NCBI GenBank assembly: GCA_036186865.1
Contig: AP025069.1
Location: 9,556,270-9,620,269 of the forward strand
Length of the DNA stretch: 64,000 nucleotides
Origin: Eustoma russellianum
Lineage: Eukaryota; Streptophyta; Magnoliopsida; Gentianales; Gentianaceae
Reading direction: 5' to 3'
The notes under the pieces: generated by a model
What the model saw: only the letters and a program-made list of their open reading frames with translations
What the model was told of the DNA's origin: nothing
Databases searched by the model: none
Part shown: positions 34,253-46,477 of the stretch, piece after piece
Position numbering within the stretch: position 1 is the stretch's first letter
Layout of the letters: every line of letters starts with the position of its first letter
Position numbers and translations under genes: made by a program

Positions 34253-35682
34253 TGTTAGATCCGTGACAATCACTTTAGGAGGGGGATGAATAGAATGTTG
34301 GTATATTTTTTGTGTTTTTCTCTATTTTGCTCAAGCCAAGTCAAATGTTCTTCAAACTAAAAAAGAATAACATGACAAACAGTGAATAGAGACAGATGAT
34401 ATAGAGTGGTTTAAATCTATTTGATTCTACTCCACTACCACTTTGTTTTCAAAGTGGATTTTCAACAAGAAATTTTCTTATTACCTTTAATAAGAAACAA
34501 GAACAAAAACAACACGTATACTAATAGTTAGTGCAAGAAACTAAGTTAATACATTAACATATTACACAAATAACTTATGCAACATCAACAACACTAGCTA
34601 CATGCAAGAAACACTTCTTTCTTATTCACAATTTCAACAAAGTTCAACTGAGAAACCTTCACCGAATGGGTTTTCGGAAAGAAGTGAGTTTACACTTTTT
34701 GATGAGTCTAAATCACAAGTACAAGATCAAATATGTTTAGTTTCTTTTGTGTTAGACCCCACTCCTACAATAGACAAATGAAAGTAAGCAATAAGAGCTT
34801 AATAGGCCTTAAGAACTTTTGCACCTTTGAGAGCTTTTTATGAAGCTTTGACAAGGATGAAAGTGTAAATGTCTCTTCCAGGCTTCTTCAAAGATAGGAG
34901 TGTGAATCTCGTTTTTACAGCATCCATAAAAGTCTTCCAATCTATTAACCGCTTTGAAGATGTCCAAATAGTATTCAACCACCATATAATTCAATGTGAT
35001 GATTACTAGTCACACTAAAGATGTTAGGATAGGTATACAATAGTCAAAAAAGCATTATAGACGTTGAGAGAAAGTGCAAAATCAATTTGAAAAAAAATTG
35101 GATAGATAAAACATTTAAAGCAACCTTGGATATGTTTATAACGACTATAAAAATTTGAATTATGCGCAACATCGATCGATCTATGTCTCTATTTTAGAGA
35201 CTAATATGACATAGATTGTTCTATGTTCTTCAGAATGAGAGGTCGATGTTGGACAATTTGATTTCTTTTGCAGCTTACCTACATTGATAGATTTGTGTCT
35301 CTTTTTTGAGAGACTGATGTATATATAGATCGATCGGTACATTTTAGCCTAAGAGACTGATGTTGGACAATGTGCTTCTAAATTTGTACAGTCTATACAT
35401 AGATCGATTGATATCATTTCTCGGATATCTATGCATATATAGATCGATCTATGTAGAGATCTATGTCTACATTGATCTCTATTTTTACATATCTATATAG
35501 AGATCTATGTCCATGTTTCTTTATTTTTATATATATCTATGTAAAGATCAACGTTACTTGTTTATTTGACCAATCCTTCGTTGTTTCTAAATATAAAATG
35601 ACTTTTCTATCTTGTTCATACATCTTTTAATATTCATCAAAACATTTCATATTCTGACCGGAATTAGACTATAACACTAACA
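34253..35682 (-). repeat. 5' LTR of family B minus-strand element
   Basis: The LTR is read from 35682 down to 34253. It contains units of the type ACATAGATCGATCTATG and AGAGACTGATGT between 35150 and 35540, matching the repeat vocabulary of the LTRs at 51677 and 59381. The outer edge is uncertain by about 25 bases because the conserved AATATGAAATGTTTTGATG start lies slightly inside the TGTTAGTG terminus. Confidence 0.75.
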
Positions 35683-35792
35683 AATTTGACATTATTATAA
35701 AAGAATTTTACTCTTTTTTTACTCTGTTTTCAATTCCTTGCGTCCAGTTTGTGTTACCTAGAACGAGAGTTATTAACATATCATGATGCCAA

Positions 35793-36023
35793 TATTATAA
35801 ACTCGAACAATGATATAAAGAGAACAAGAATAAGAAGATTGTATGCTATATATTATTTCTTAAAAGGTCTCCAAATTCTTAGAATAGGTTGTCCTATTTA
35901 TAGGATATTGCAATTGTAACATCTTCTTAAGATTAATGCCCACGGCTCCACTATTCTTAGTGGGTGTTAATGTTTGGACATCTACAAACCCCACCCCACT
36001 AAAATCCATAATAATTCACAATA
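35793..36023 (-). repeat. 3' LTR of the short-LTR copia element
   Basis: 231 bp, matching 41537-41760. It includes GGTCTCCAAATTCTTA, CTATTTATAGG and TGCAATTGTAACATC segments shared with the partner. Confidence 0.9.
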
Positions 36024-36262
36024 CTCCCCCTTGGATGTCCAAATTTTATAGAATATGCCTCATTAAAATCTTGTCAAAAAAAACCCAGTGGGATAAAAAC
36101 TTGGTCGAAGGAAAAAGAGTACACATTCATAAAAATTGGTCAGTGTGATACATTGCCTCGTTAAAACCTTGCCAAGAAAAACCCTGTGGGCTAAAAACTT
36201 GGGCGAAGGAAAAAAAAGTACAGTGTGTATAGTAATCACATTCCCCCTGATGCTGACAAGAG
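36024..36262 (-). repeat. PPT and tandemly repeated 3' untranslated segment
   Basis: A polypurine tract (minus strand CATCCAAGGGGGAG) abuts the LTR. Two related units of about 70 bases follow, each containing TTGGxCGAAGGAAAAA and the GCCTCxTTAAAA motif (36056-36123 and 36151-36222). Such units between pol and PPT are common in plant copia elements. Confidence 0.7.
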
Positions 36263-36289
36263 GTCTTTGAGTTGACACATTCTAATTAT

Positions 36290-39200
36290 GTTGACCATCT
36301 TTCTAAATGTAGTTGTTGGTAAAGTTTTGGTTAACAAATCAGCAAAATTCTTGTTTGATTGTATGTGTTGGATATCAATGTCGCCATTCTTCTCAAGATC
36401 ATGAGTTTAGAAAATTTTTGGTGATATATGCTTCGTTATGTCTCGTTTGATGTTGCCATTCTTAATTTGAACAATACATGCAACATTATCTTCAAACAAT
36501 ATCATCAGAGTCTTTCTTAGTGAAGATAATCCACATGATTCTTGAATATGTTGAATCATCGGCCTTAACCATACGCATTCACGACTCACTTCATGTAATG
36601 CTAAAATCTCAGAATGGTTGGAAGATGTGGCTGTTAATGTCTACTTCACTGATCTCCATGATATATCTATACCTCCACACGTAAAAACATATCCACTCTG
36701 TGATATTCCCTTATGAGGCCAGATAGATAGCCAGCATTAGCCTATCCCAACCAACTGTGACTTGGAATTCATTGAATATAATAAACCCATATCTATTGTT
36801 CCACGAAGAATGCGTAAAATATGCTTGACACCATTCCAATGTCTTCGTGTTGGTGTAGAGCTATATCTCACCAATAAATTCACTAAGAATGTTATATCTG
36901 GTCTCGAACAATTTGCAAGATATATTAAAGCACCAATAGCACTAAGATAAGGTACTTCTGGACCTAATAATTCTTCGCTATCTTCTGGTGGTCGAAATTG
37001 ATCTTTCTTTACATCTAATGACCGTACCACCATAGGACTACTCAATGGGTGAGCTTTATCCATATAAAACCTCTTTAAGATCTTCTCCATGTATGCAAAT
37101 TGATGAAGAAAGATTCCATAAGGCAAATTTTTCCAAGATCTTTCATATCAAACTCTTTCATGAGATAATTAGCAGTTTTGGTAAGCTTTTCAGGAGTTCC
37201 AACAAGATTCAAATCATCAATGTATACAGTAATTATAGAGAACCCATTTTCAGGTCTCTTGATAAATACAAATGGACAAATTGGATTATTTACATATCGT
37301 TCTCTACTGAGGTACTCACTGAAACGATTATGCAACATCCTGCCAGATTGCTTTAGTCCATACAAGGATCTCTATATTTGATTGAGTATAATCCATGTGT
37401 CTTTTGATCACATATTGTAGGCAATTTTAATCTGCCAGGGATCTTCATATAAATATCGTTTTGTAAAAATCCATATAAGGATGTGGTAACCACATCCATT
37501 AACCGCATATCAAGGTTTTTAGCAACTGCCAGCTGATTAGATATCGTAATTTTATGACATCATCTACGGGAGAATATATTTCATCATAATCAAATCCAGG
37601 TCTTTGTGAAAAACCTTGCGCAACAAGACGTGCCTTGTATCGCACAATCTCATTTTTCTCATTATGTTTTCGTACAAAAACCCATTTATATCCAATAGGC
37701 TTTATCCCTTTAGGGGTTTGGACTACAGGTCCAAATACTTCGCGACTTTCTAATGATTTCAGTTCTGCTTGGATTGCATCTTTCCACTTCGACCAATCAT
37801 TTTTGTGTCGACATTGTTCAATGGATCTCGGTTCAGGATCCTCTTTTACAATTTCACATGCAATACCATAAGCAAATACATGATCAACAATAATCTTTTG
37901 TCTATCCCAATTTTCTCCTGAATAATTCAAAGATATTTTCTTAAAAATTTTGTTAACTTGCTTCTTCAGGAGCAGTTTGTTTATCAATTTTAGACTGATC
38001 AGTTTCAATTTATATATCACTTTCAGGTTGTGAACTTCTCTGCTCTTCTGGAGTATTCTCTTCGGGAGTATTAACTTGTATCCTTCTCCTTTGAGAGTTT
38101 TTATCTTTTGCACTGGCAGGGCGTCCACATTTTAGACTTGCATTTGGTATACCATTATCATGTCTTTCAGAGACATCAAGCCGAATTGGCGTATTCATCG
38201 CCGGAACGTGGGATTTTGTTATCTTTTGACTATCAATAAATGCGTCAAGCAACTGATTTACAACATTTTGTAAATGAGTTATCCTTCTAACTTCTTGCTT
38301 GCATTGATTTGTTCATGGGTCAAGATGAGAAAGTGAAGGAATGTTCCGTGTAATTTCACGTTGTTCTTCAGGAAACATTACTTTTTCTCCCCCTAATGGC
38401 GGGAAAACTTTCTCATCAAAATGACAATCAACATATCTTTCCTTAAATAAATCATCCGTCAGGGGCTCAACATATCTCACAATAGATGGAGAATCAAAAC
38501 CCACATATATGCCTATAAGTCTTTGAGGACCAGTTTTGTCCGTTGTGGTGGAGCGATCGAAACATAAATCGCACAATCAAAAATCTTTTGTGTGAAATAT
38601 CAGGCTGCTAGCCAGATACCATTTGCAATGGTGAATATGGTTGAAACGAACTAGGCCTAAGCCGTATTAATACAGACGCATGCAGAATTGCATGTCCCCA
38701 AGCTGTCATGGGTAAATTAGATCTTAAGAGCGTAGGTCTAGCAATCAGTTGTAAACATTTTATAAATGACTTTGCCAGGCCATTTTGAGTATGCACATAT
38801 GCCACTGAATGCTCAACATCAATCCCAATCGAAATGAAATAATCATTAAAAACTTGGGAAGTAAATTCACCAGCATTATCAAGACGAATCGATTTAATTG
38901 GATAATCCAGAAATTGTGCTCTTAAGCTTATAATCTGAGTAAGAAGCTTGGCAAATGCTACTGTTCTTGTCGAAAGCAAACTCATATGAGACCATCGTGA
39001 AGAGGCATCCAATAAGACCATAAAATATCAAAATGGTCCACAAGGAGGATCAATGGGTCCACAAATATCTCCTTGTAGTATTCTTTGTAAAAATATAAGA
39101 GATTCAACATGAACCTTCATTAGGGATGGCCTCTTGATTAATTTCCCTCGTGAATAAGCAACACACACAATCACGAGGTAAAAGAATCTTCTGGTTCTTT

Positions 39201-39720
39201 AAAGGATGTCCATGTGAGTTTTGTACAATTTGACGCATCATTACCGATCCTGGGTGGCCAAGTCGACATGCCATAACATGAATAGTGTTGGATTATTGAA
39301 CTTCTGGTTCATCACAATATTAGATTCTACTGGATGTATAGTCGCATAATACAATCCAGATGAGAAAATTAGAAATTGTTCTTTCACAAGCTTCTGGCCT
39401 GAGTCTTTGCATGTAATACATAAAAATTCCATATTCCCATTATTCATGGTTTCAATATGAAAACCATTAAGACGTATGTCTTTGAAACTCAACAAGTTTC
39501 GTTTCGACTTAGTAGAAAATAATTCCATTTTATCAATATATGTGTATCACCCGGTAGTATGATAGTTGCTCTTCCAGAACCCTCAATCAATGATGTAGTA
39601 CCCGAAATTGTACTAACATTTTCTTTTGCCAATTAAAATGTCAAAAAATATTTTTGATCCTGAAGAATTGTGTGTGTCGTTCCACTGTCAACCAGACAGA
39701 TGTCCCCACCATTCATCTTG
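36290..39720 (-). pseudogene. pol: pol region of the short-LTR copia element
   Basis: Pieces in order on the minus strand: Gag-pre-integrase and protease remnants (39241-39700), integrase core (LDASSRWSHMSLLSTRTVAF, IRLDNAGEFTSQVFNDYF; 38608-39021), RT (GYKWVFVRKHNEKNEIVRYK, ARLVAQGFSQRPGFDYDE; 37499-38128), RT palm YIDDLNLVG (37075-37365) and RNase H (AIGALIYLANCSRPDITFLV, then NVACIVQIKNGNIKRDITKH; 36407-37126). The catalytic integrase Glu of the NGLAE motif reads Lys here (NGLAKSFIK). Several frameshifts and stops separate the parts. Non-functional. Confidence 0.88.
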
Positions 39721-39944
39721 AATATATGTCTAGCATAACATATACAATTTTTATAATTAAATTTAATTCCAAAGAATCAACACATAAATGGAAATTTTAA
39801 TGTAAATGACAAAGAAATTTTATTAATGCAAATAAATAAGTTTTAATTGAAACAAAGTTGTAGGCTAAGATGTCATAAACTAAATGAAAACTTATCCAAA
39901 GAAAACATGACTAATCATGAAAAATAACTAGACATCCTACATAA

Positions 39945-40310
39945 TTATGCCCGACCATTGTTATTTGTAACATCATCCACAAATTGGATTCTATTGCCAT
40001 CCATACTTGGGACCATAAGATAATCTTCAAGATCCAAATCATCAAAATGATTGGGGATTGTGTCATTATTATCTGCTATGTTTCCAAAGTCTATAAAATT
40101 ACTTCGTTTTCTCTTGCCTTTATCCTTCTGGGATGCCTGATAAAGATCAACCAAATGTTTTGGTGTACGACAAGTGCGAGACAAATGCCCTTGAGATCCG
40201 CATTGATAATATGTCTCATCATGATTCTTTGCGTGTGCACCATCTTTTACAGCTTTTGCATTTTCACGATGCTTTTCATTATTTTCGTCATTAGTCTGAT
40301 TTATACATAA
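39945..40310 (-). pseudogene. gag: gag zinc-knuckle remnant
   Basis: The segment reads HDETYYQCGSQGHLSRTCRT followed by a basic linker and an acidic Asp-rich end (HFDDLDLEDYLM). The CCHC knuckle has lost its first Cys (Tyr instead). It lies just upstream of the protease remnants and is the only part of gag that was recognised. Confidence 0.7.
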
Positions 40311-41536
40311 AGAAAATATATCAGAAGATGATACTACTGGTTTGAGTAAATGTTATATGCTTCAGGCATAAGAAATAGACCATAACAAAATTGCACTAAT
40401 AAAATTTAATAGAAAACTGTATACATTGCATTAACAAAAAAAATGAAATCATAATGGTCATCGGAAGTAAACCGATTCTGTAATACCTAGGAAAGATTGC
40501 AATCATTTTTCTAGACAATATTACCATTCCACGTAAAATCTCAGACAGACGGTGGGGTAACAAATGGTCCCACTTAAGTACGGACTTTCTAGACAGAAAT
40601 TACGTGTATGGTGTATTTTTCACACCTTCATTATATCAATAATTCACGTTGCATATACATAATATGAAATAAGCACCGAATGAATCACAAAGAAAAATCA
40701 TCAACACATGCAAATAAATAAACATATGACCAAGGCATATGATACGCTCATTTAAAGTGTAGTTTATCACTAAAAAACTACAGATGCTCGTTTTGAAGAT
40801 AATATGTTGAGACAAAACTTTATAGTCAACGCATTAAACTTTAACTTTACTAAATTTAAACAACCAAATCCATCAATCATATGTATTCTTCACTATTGTC
40901 AAACCAAAAAAGAAGATGTAGATTCTTTATGCAGAATTTAACAGTAGAGATTAAGACATGGAATCCGTTTGCTAAGACATCTTATTGATATCAGGAGTCA
41001 CAGCAAACTCAAGTAAAAGAACAAAAAGAGAACTACATGTAACACTCGAGAAATAGAAAATGCTACCAAAGTCCAGATCATTTACTGTGAACTCCCAAAA
41101 TCAAAGAGGAAAATGCATGGAGTGATTTCTATCGACATTGAAGTTGGATTCTATAAATTTCTTTGGATTCTTCAAAGATAAGTAATTACAGTTCAGTTCA
41201 GCCATATTGCACTAGTGCATGTGCCATATTGCACTAGTGCATGTGTCTATTGTCAACAGATAACCTTAGTCTGCTTATTGTACCAAAAGGAACTATTGGC
41301 CGACAATGCATATAGTCTATAACCAGCCTCCTGAAGAAATTCTAAAAGGCAGAAAAGAGCACTTTCTGCATGTAAAACTTCAACAAATACAATTCATGCA
41401 AGTTTGTAGCGAATAGTTTGACATTAAATCAGATCCACATCTAATTCTTGGAAGCAACGAAAGAGGAGAAAAAATTCATTGAATATTCTTACCACGATAG
41501 ATCTTTTATAGCAGGTAAAGCGTCGTGCTGATAACA
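40311..41536 (-). other. Non-coding leader of the short-LTR copia element in place of gag
   Basis: About 1.2 kb between the PBS (TGTTATCAGCACG, 41524-41536 on the minus strand) and the zinc-knuckle fragment shows no capsid motif in any frame. A 22-bp tandem duplication (GCCATATTGCACTAGTGCAT plus GT) occupies 41201-41244. The segment may be replaced, captured or very decayed gag. Confidence 0.55.
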
Positions 41537-41760
41537 TATTATAAACTTGAACTATGATTTAAAGAGAACAAGAAGAAGAAGATTGCGCTATATATTCTTC
41601 TTTAAAAGGTCTCCAAATTCTTACAATAGGTTGTTCTATTTATAGGGTATTGCAATTGTAACATCTTCTTAAGATTAATGCACACTACTCCACTATTTTT
41701 TGTGGGTGTTAATGTTTGGACATCCACTAACCCCACTAACATTCACAATAATTCACAATA
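41537..41760 (-). repeat. 5' LTR of the short-LTR copia element
   Basis: 224 bp, partner of 35793-36023. It is flanked on the right by the target duplication GCCAA and on the left by the primer-binding site. Confidence 0.9.
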
Positions 41761-42190
41761 GCCAATTCTTTTTTTCTTTTTCGTTTTTTTCTAAGGATAC
41801 TCATCCCATCATTTCAGTAAACATTACAAAACCTAAAATTATATAAAAATACGTCGAAATATAGTAAAGAGTGATTTTGTTTTTTGAAAATTACCTTACA
41901 GCATGACCAAAATGCTGATTTTCCGTGATATACCTAATCAACCAACAATACTGACCCCTACTGTAAGAAAAATAAAAAAAACCCAACGTGACCAAAAACG
42001 CAGACACTGTATTCGTAATTAGTGTATTTATATTTTATAGTTAAAATAGATAATTAAGCTCAAGGTAAACCGAACACGACGAGGATCAAAAGACAACGGA
42101 AGAATTTTGAAAGCGGACAAATGTCAACGTCAAATCTAAAAGATGATCGCTCTCGTCAATTTGCGAGGATTCATATTAACAAATGTTTTA

Positions 42191-42348
42191 GGTAAATAGT
42201 GCTTGAATAGTGTTTTTCGACTTTAAAGATTCAAATCCCTTTTTATTTTTTAAACTTTTTTTTTCTTTAGGTAAATAGTGCTTGAATAGTGTTTTTCGAC
42301 TTTAAAGATTCAAATCCCTTTTTATTTTTTAAACTTTTTTTTTCTTAG
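42191..42348 (+). repeat. 79-bp tandem duplication
   Basis: The segment starting GGTAAATAGTGCTTGAATAG occurs at 42191 and again at 42270 with almost no change, including a TTCTTT run at its end. Confidence 0.9.
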
Positions 42349-42660
42349 AAAAAAAATGATAAATGTGGTAGATAAAAAGATGGTAACAAGTCTGGATATT
42401 GAGAATGAAAGTAAGATCAGGTTCATTGTATTATATGGTTGACGCTTTCACGGTACTCCCTTTCGGTTTAAAAATATTTTCATAGTTGACTATATAACAA
42501 TGTTTCGAAGTCGGAATGAGTATGTGATTTCTTTTGCATTAAACAAAATTATGTCTTCTTATCAAGAAGATAATAATAAGATCGAAGAAGAAAAATTAAT
42601 TTAGATAATCAGACCAGGCTCGAGTTCATATTCCTCGGGCAAAAACCATTGCTTCCAGAA

Positions 42661-42730
42661 CATAGCTTAGTTGGTATTTAGGTTAGGACATTGTTCTAAG
42701 AAAGATATATGTTCGAACCGAAATACGCAC
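42661..42730 (+). repeat. tRNA-derived SINE-like head with Pol III boxes
   Basis: TAGCTTAGTTGG (about 42663) resembles an A box and TGTTCGAACCG (about 42710) a B box, roughly 46 bases apart, as in tRNA genes. The surrounding sequence does not fold into a proper tRNA with acceptor stem. A tRNA-related SINE extending to the right is the likeliest reading. No tail or target duplication was identified. Confidence 0.45.
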
Positions 42731-43870
42731 AGCATGAGAGCAATACTGGTATCTTGGTCTGAAGGCCAAATAATTGAATCCGACCCAATTAGGTACTGGG
42801 TTTCAGGCCCGGTTAATGGTGGATGGTTGTTGATTAACACTTTCATTTGATCCTTTTGAACATAAAACAATGGAAATCCATATGCAAACAAAGATGGTAA
42901 GGCATTAGGCAATAAAACTTCAAACACATTTGTATCGTTGTTTTCCCTTTCTTCCCCATTTACAATTTCAGATTTGTCTATTTAAACAAGCAAAGAACCT
43001 AGGCATAAGCAATTTCTCGGGTTCATCAATGTGAGCTTTATACAAACCATCTAACAATTCATCATAATATTATCGTACGGTTAGACTAGTTTGAGAATAA
43101 GATTGATACTTGGGTACTTTATTTCGCCATCAACTTACCCATATGCCATTAGATAGGCCAAAGTGATGCATACGCCGTTTAAGCTCGTCAAGATCCTTTT
43201 TAAAGCACTACATTCCCAACATGGTACTAACCAACGTGTAGTTATCTATCAGGGCTGAGTTGTCCATGCTGAAATAAAACGCAAAACAAAAGAAGAAAAA
43301 AGAAAACTCACACAAAGTCGAAAAAAGACTCCATTACTTTAGTATATACGAAATAAAATTTTTTTAGTGCCTTTCCACTCTCGTGTTTAGATTCACTTAA
43401 GTGGCTTTTACCTTCTCTATTTTTTTTCTCATTACATACAAGCCTTTTACCACTCGTTTTGTGTTTCTCCACAAGATGCTAAACTAGAATCGATATCAAG
43501 TGGAGCAAACAAGTGGTGGTATTCGAAATTCAGCTTGTATATCATCTCCAAGGGGGTGTAAGTCTCTTGACACAGCAGCCAAAGGAGTTGGTAGTCTCAA
43601 ATAAATGTGTCGCATTAAGAATCAAACAAAAGCAAGAAATCGAAAGAATATGTAATGGCTGAACCAAAGAATCACTAAGGGGTTGCTTTGGGCAATCCTT
43701 AGTCAAACTTGGTTAAGAATGTAATCAAACAATGCAATCCAAGTGGTATAATATGAACAAAAAAGTTTCAAAGTGGTATAGGATGAATCTGGTGGAGTTT
43801 TATAGACAAGGCACGTGAGGGTTTCGATAACGGCAACAAGGTGTTACCCGTAATGCACCAAGCTAAAATG

Positions 43871-43876
43871 AATATA

Positions 43877-43921
<45 letters not shown>
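43871..43921. repeat. TA dinucleotide microsatellite
   Basis: About 25 TA units with a single G interruption near the left end. Length polymorphism would be expected. Confidence 0.95.
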
Positions 43922-43924
<3 letters not shown>

Positions 43925-44336
43925 TACAATGGCGATTACAAGTGCGACTTTACGGGGGGATTTGCTCGCCAACGCAACAAATCACATTTGACCAGAATTG
44001 TCAACGTAGATCATCACAAGCTCCGCAGATTTTTGATTTTTTCCATTATGTATTACGTTTATTTTTCCTGGCTCAATGCTCTAACCATATAAATATGTAC
44101 GCTTTTTTCTTCGCCAAAGTTTTATCCACAAGGGTGGTTTTACTTGACAAGGTTTTAATACGGCATATCATATATGATTGGAGATTAGCGATCATTACCT
44201 TTCTTCATTATTTATTTACATATGCTAACGTTTTGTAATATGGATTTCCTCCGCCATAAGTGAGGCAATCCAATAATATACTACTAGTTTCAAAAAAAAT
44301 ATATGAAAAATAAATCTCTGGACCGAAATTTAACTT

Positions 44337-46035
44337 TTTGGTTTTTTTTGGTGGAAAGGCAATACTTGTTCTGTGCCTTTAGGAGTTGTGTTGATGTGTT
44401 ACAAGGATCTCATTAACTTCACATGCCTTGCTTTAGCTTGTTTGTGTTTCAATTTGCCTTGGTGCTTGTTGTCGGGTGGGTTGTTTCGGGGATATTTCGA
44501 TGGATTTAAGGGTTGGAAATTCATGTGTAGAGAGTGTAAGGGTTGCACGCTTGCTGCCTTGTGTGTTTTTGTGTGTCTGAGGGTGCGGTTTTTGGGGGTG
44601 TGGCTGACCATGAGGTGGTGTTTTTATTTAGGGATAGGTTTTGTATAGTTTGAGGTTCAATTAGGGTCTTGTATGCAGTGGCCGAGAGCTATGGCTTAAT
44701 GTTGTTGAGTTGAAATGTTTGTTCTTTTTGTAATTGGATTTTTGGATAGGATGTGGAAACGTTTTCATGCAAATATATCCCACCAAAAATCACAAATTCA
44801 ATCACAATCACAACCAAATTCAACTAAGAGCTTCAAACAACAAATATTAATACAAGACACGGTAGCAATTTGGCAAAGTACCAAGCTTTATAAAGCTGCT
44901 GAATTTATTCAACTAGATGCAAAGTCATAGGTTTCAAAACAGAAAATTTAACACAATATATATACAGATTTCGACCAAAATTAGTTCAAGAAGGAAAAAA
45001 GGTAGATGCTTTTTGATGCAACCCTTATTGGGCTAGGTTTTATGTTCAAACAGAAATTTTTTTATGTTGTGGGCAGAACTTTTTTTGTTGATGATATTTG
45101 TGTATGGTTTGAGATGATGAATGGATAGAATAGAAAATAAGAATTAAAACAAAGAAAACCTTTAGCTCTGATTCCACGCGAAAGACAAATCTTTCCTTGG
45201 TTATAATGCGTCTTCCACAAGACACCTTGTGCGGTGACAAGAGTGGTACACGAAAACCACCCTTGGCTATGTGCTTCTCGCTTGGACTAAGTAATATCCA
45301 CCTCCTTAAAGCTTGTTCATGATCCAAGAACGGCAATCTACACCCTTGTATGTGCCTTCAAGATGAAAGGATTCGATTCCCACACAACGTTTGCTCAAGA
45401 CGTTGATACGGAACCTAGTTCTGATCAAGGATCAAAGAAAAACACAAGGAAGAACCTTGCAAACAGCCTATGGCCAAAAATTGTATTTTCTAAATAATTT
45501 TTCTGTGTTTACAAGCTGCTGAACCCGTTTACACATGCCCTACAAGTGATAAACCTAGTTTAGAAAGAATCGGATAAGTCTTCTACTGAATTTCTATCTC
45601 CTCATCATGTGATCAACATTGCACGTGATTTTGCGGTTATCTAGAGACCGAATTTGTCAATGCAATCTTCTAGAAAGTTGTAGCCCCAGATGTCTAGTTT
45701 CCATAGCATCTTGAATCACTTCAAAAAGACATCGTATGAGTGATTTATTGCCACAATTCCGAGACATGATCATCCTATGAAAAACCCTATTTTTTAGATT
45801 TTTTCCCAAATTTGGAAAGCCTATCTTTATATCTTGTAACTAACGTTTTTTAATGTTTAAAAACAATGTAAAATCCTGTAAAATGAATGTAAAATACATT
45901 ACACAATGTCTACGACGTTTACAAGACAAATAGGTCGACAATAAGGTCATGCAAACATCACGGACATGCTTCCTCTCTCTCCAACCCTCTACATATTCTC
46001 TTCTTGCGATTACGCTCTTTTGACCTCATCATACA
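44337..46035. other. Non-coding DNA, possibly decayed repeats
   Basis: No protein domain was recognised. The minus strand near 45166-45182 contains TGGAATCAGAGCT, which resembles a copia primer site, but no LTR end abuts it. Some sequences are probably old retroelement remnants. Confidence 0.3.
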
Positions 46036-46475
46036 CAATGCATCTGTCATTGCGTGCCAAAGAATCTCAAGCTATCCTTCTACCTCTCTAGCCTTATCTA
46101 GTGCTGCATGTAGCTACGCTACTTCCCCTCGATTCTGAGGATCGGTCTATCTGTTTGTGGGATGTTCCTTGCATTACCATACAATGCCACATTCCTTCAA
46201 CAATATGCGATATTGATGCTTTCTCTGAAAGTATATGCCTCTTTTTGCTTGCCCATGTTTAGCCATTCCACTTCCTTGATAAACCCAAAGAATTGTCTCG
46301 ATCTCTCCTTACAATAAGCGTTCCAAACATTCGAGATTCAGATGCAATCTCTAGGAACATGTATTATCGTGTCTGCCTCACGCCCACATAGATTGCATAT
46401 TCGGCTATCCAAAATTCCTTTGTGATGTAGGATTGCAGCTGTGAGTATTTCTTTTTCATGCCTTATCTGCCATAG
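46036..46475 (-). pseudogene. LINE-type reverse-transcriptase zinc-finger fragment
   Basis: Minus-strand translation reads IRHEKEILTAAILHHKGILD, then SRICNLCGREADTIIHVPRD, then a stop and ISNVWNAYCKE. The C-x2-C ... H-x5-C arrangement with a following VW is typical of the zf-RVT domain at the C-terminus of plant L1-type LINEs. An in-frame stop and a later TGA break it. The upstream RT domain is absent. The right end is cut by the copia LTR starting at 46478. Confidence 0.6.
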
Positions 46476-46477
46476 TA

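Larger units (their letters stand above)
27250..35682 (-). mobile_element. SIRE/Maximus-type copia element, family B, minus strand, 3' end lost
   Basis: Reading on the minus strand: 5' LTR (35682-34253), PBS, gag, protease/integrase, RT/RNase H, spacer with TATA box, env-like ORF, and then a decayed tail. No 3' LTR is found at the left, so the element was truncated at roughly 27250. The position of that edge is approximate. Gag resembles that of the plus-strand element at 53296 (shared STSYS and TKV.LFDTQNY-type start), so both belong to one family, distinct from family A. Confidence 0.8.
35788..41765 (-). mobile_element. Short-LTR Ty1/copia element, minus strand, gag-deficient
   Basis: Target duplication GCCAA lies at 35788-35792 and 41761-41765. 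LTRs of about 230 bp begin TATTGTGAAT and end TTATAATA on the minus strand, an unusual terminus instead of TG...CA. PBS-like TGTTATCAGCACG, pol domains and a PPT are present. The lineage is not assigned with certainty. Pol is broken and a recognisable gag is absent apart from a zinc-knuckle piece. Confidence 0.9.
41766..44336. other. Non-coding DNA with scattered short repeats
   Basis: No coding sequence could be supported. The stretch holds a tandem duplication (42191-42348), a SINE-like head (42661-42730) and a TA microsatellite (43871-43921), listed separately. The remainder shows nothing recognisable. Confidence 0.4.

Noticed and set aside
42440..42520. Stowaway-type MITE starting at the ACTCCCTTTCGG-like motif
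   Set aside because: No inverted partner end or TA target duplication could be found nearby.
42661..42730. A functional tRNA gene
   Set aside because: Box-like motifs are present, but no acceptor stem, anticodon arm or T arm can be folded at the right spacing.
45166..45190. Primer-binding site of another copia element on the minus strand
   Set aside because: TGGAATCAGAGC is similar, but no LTR terminus abuts it and no gag frame follows.
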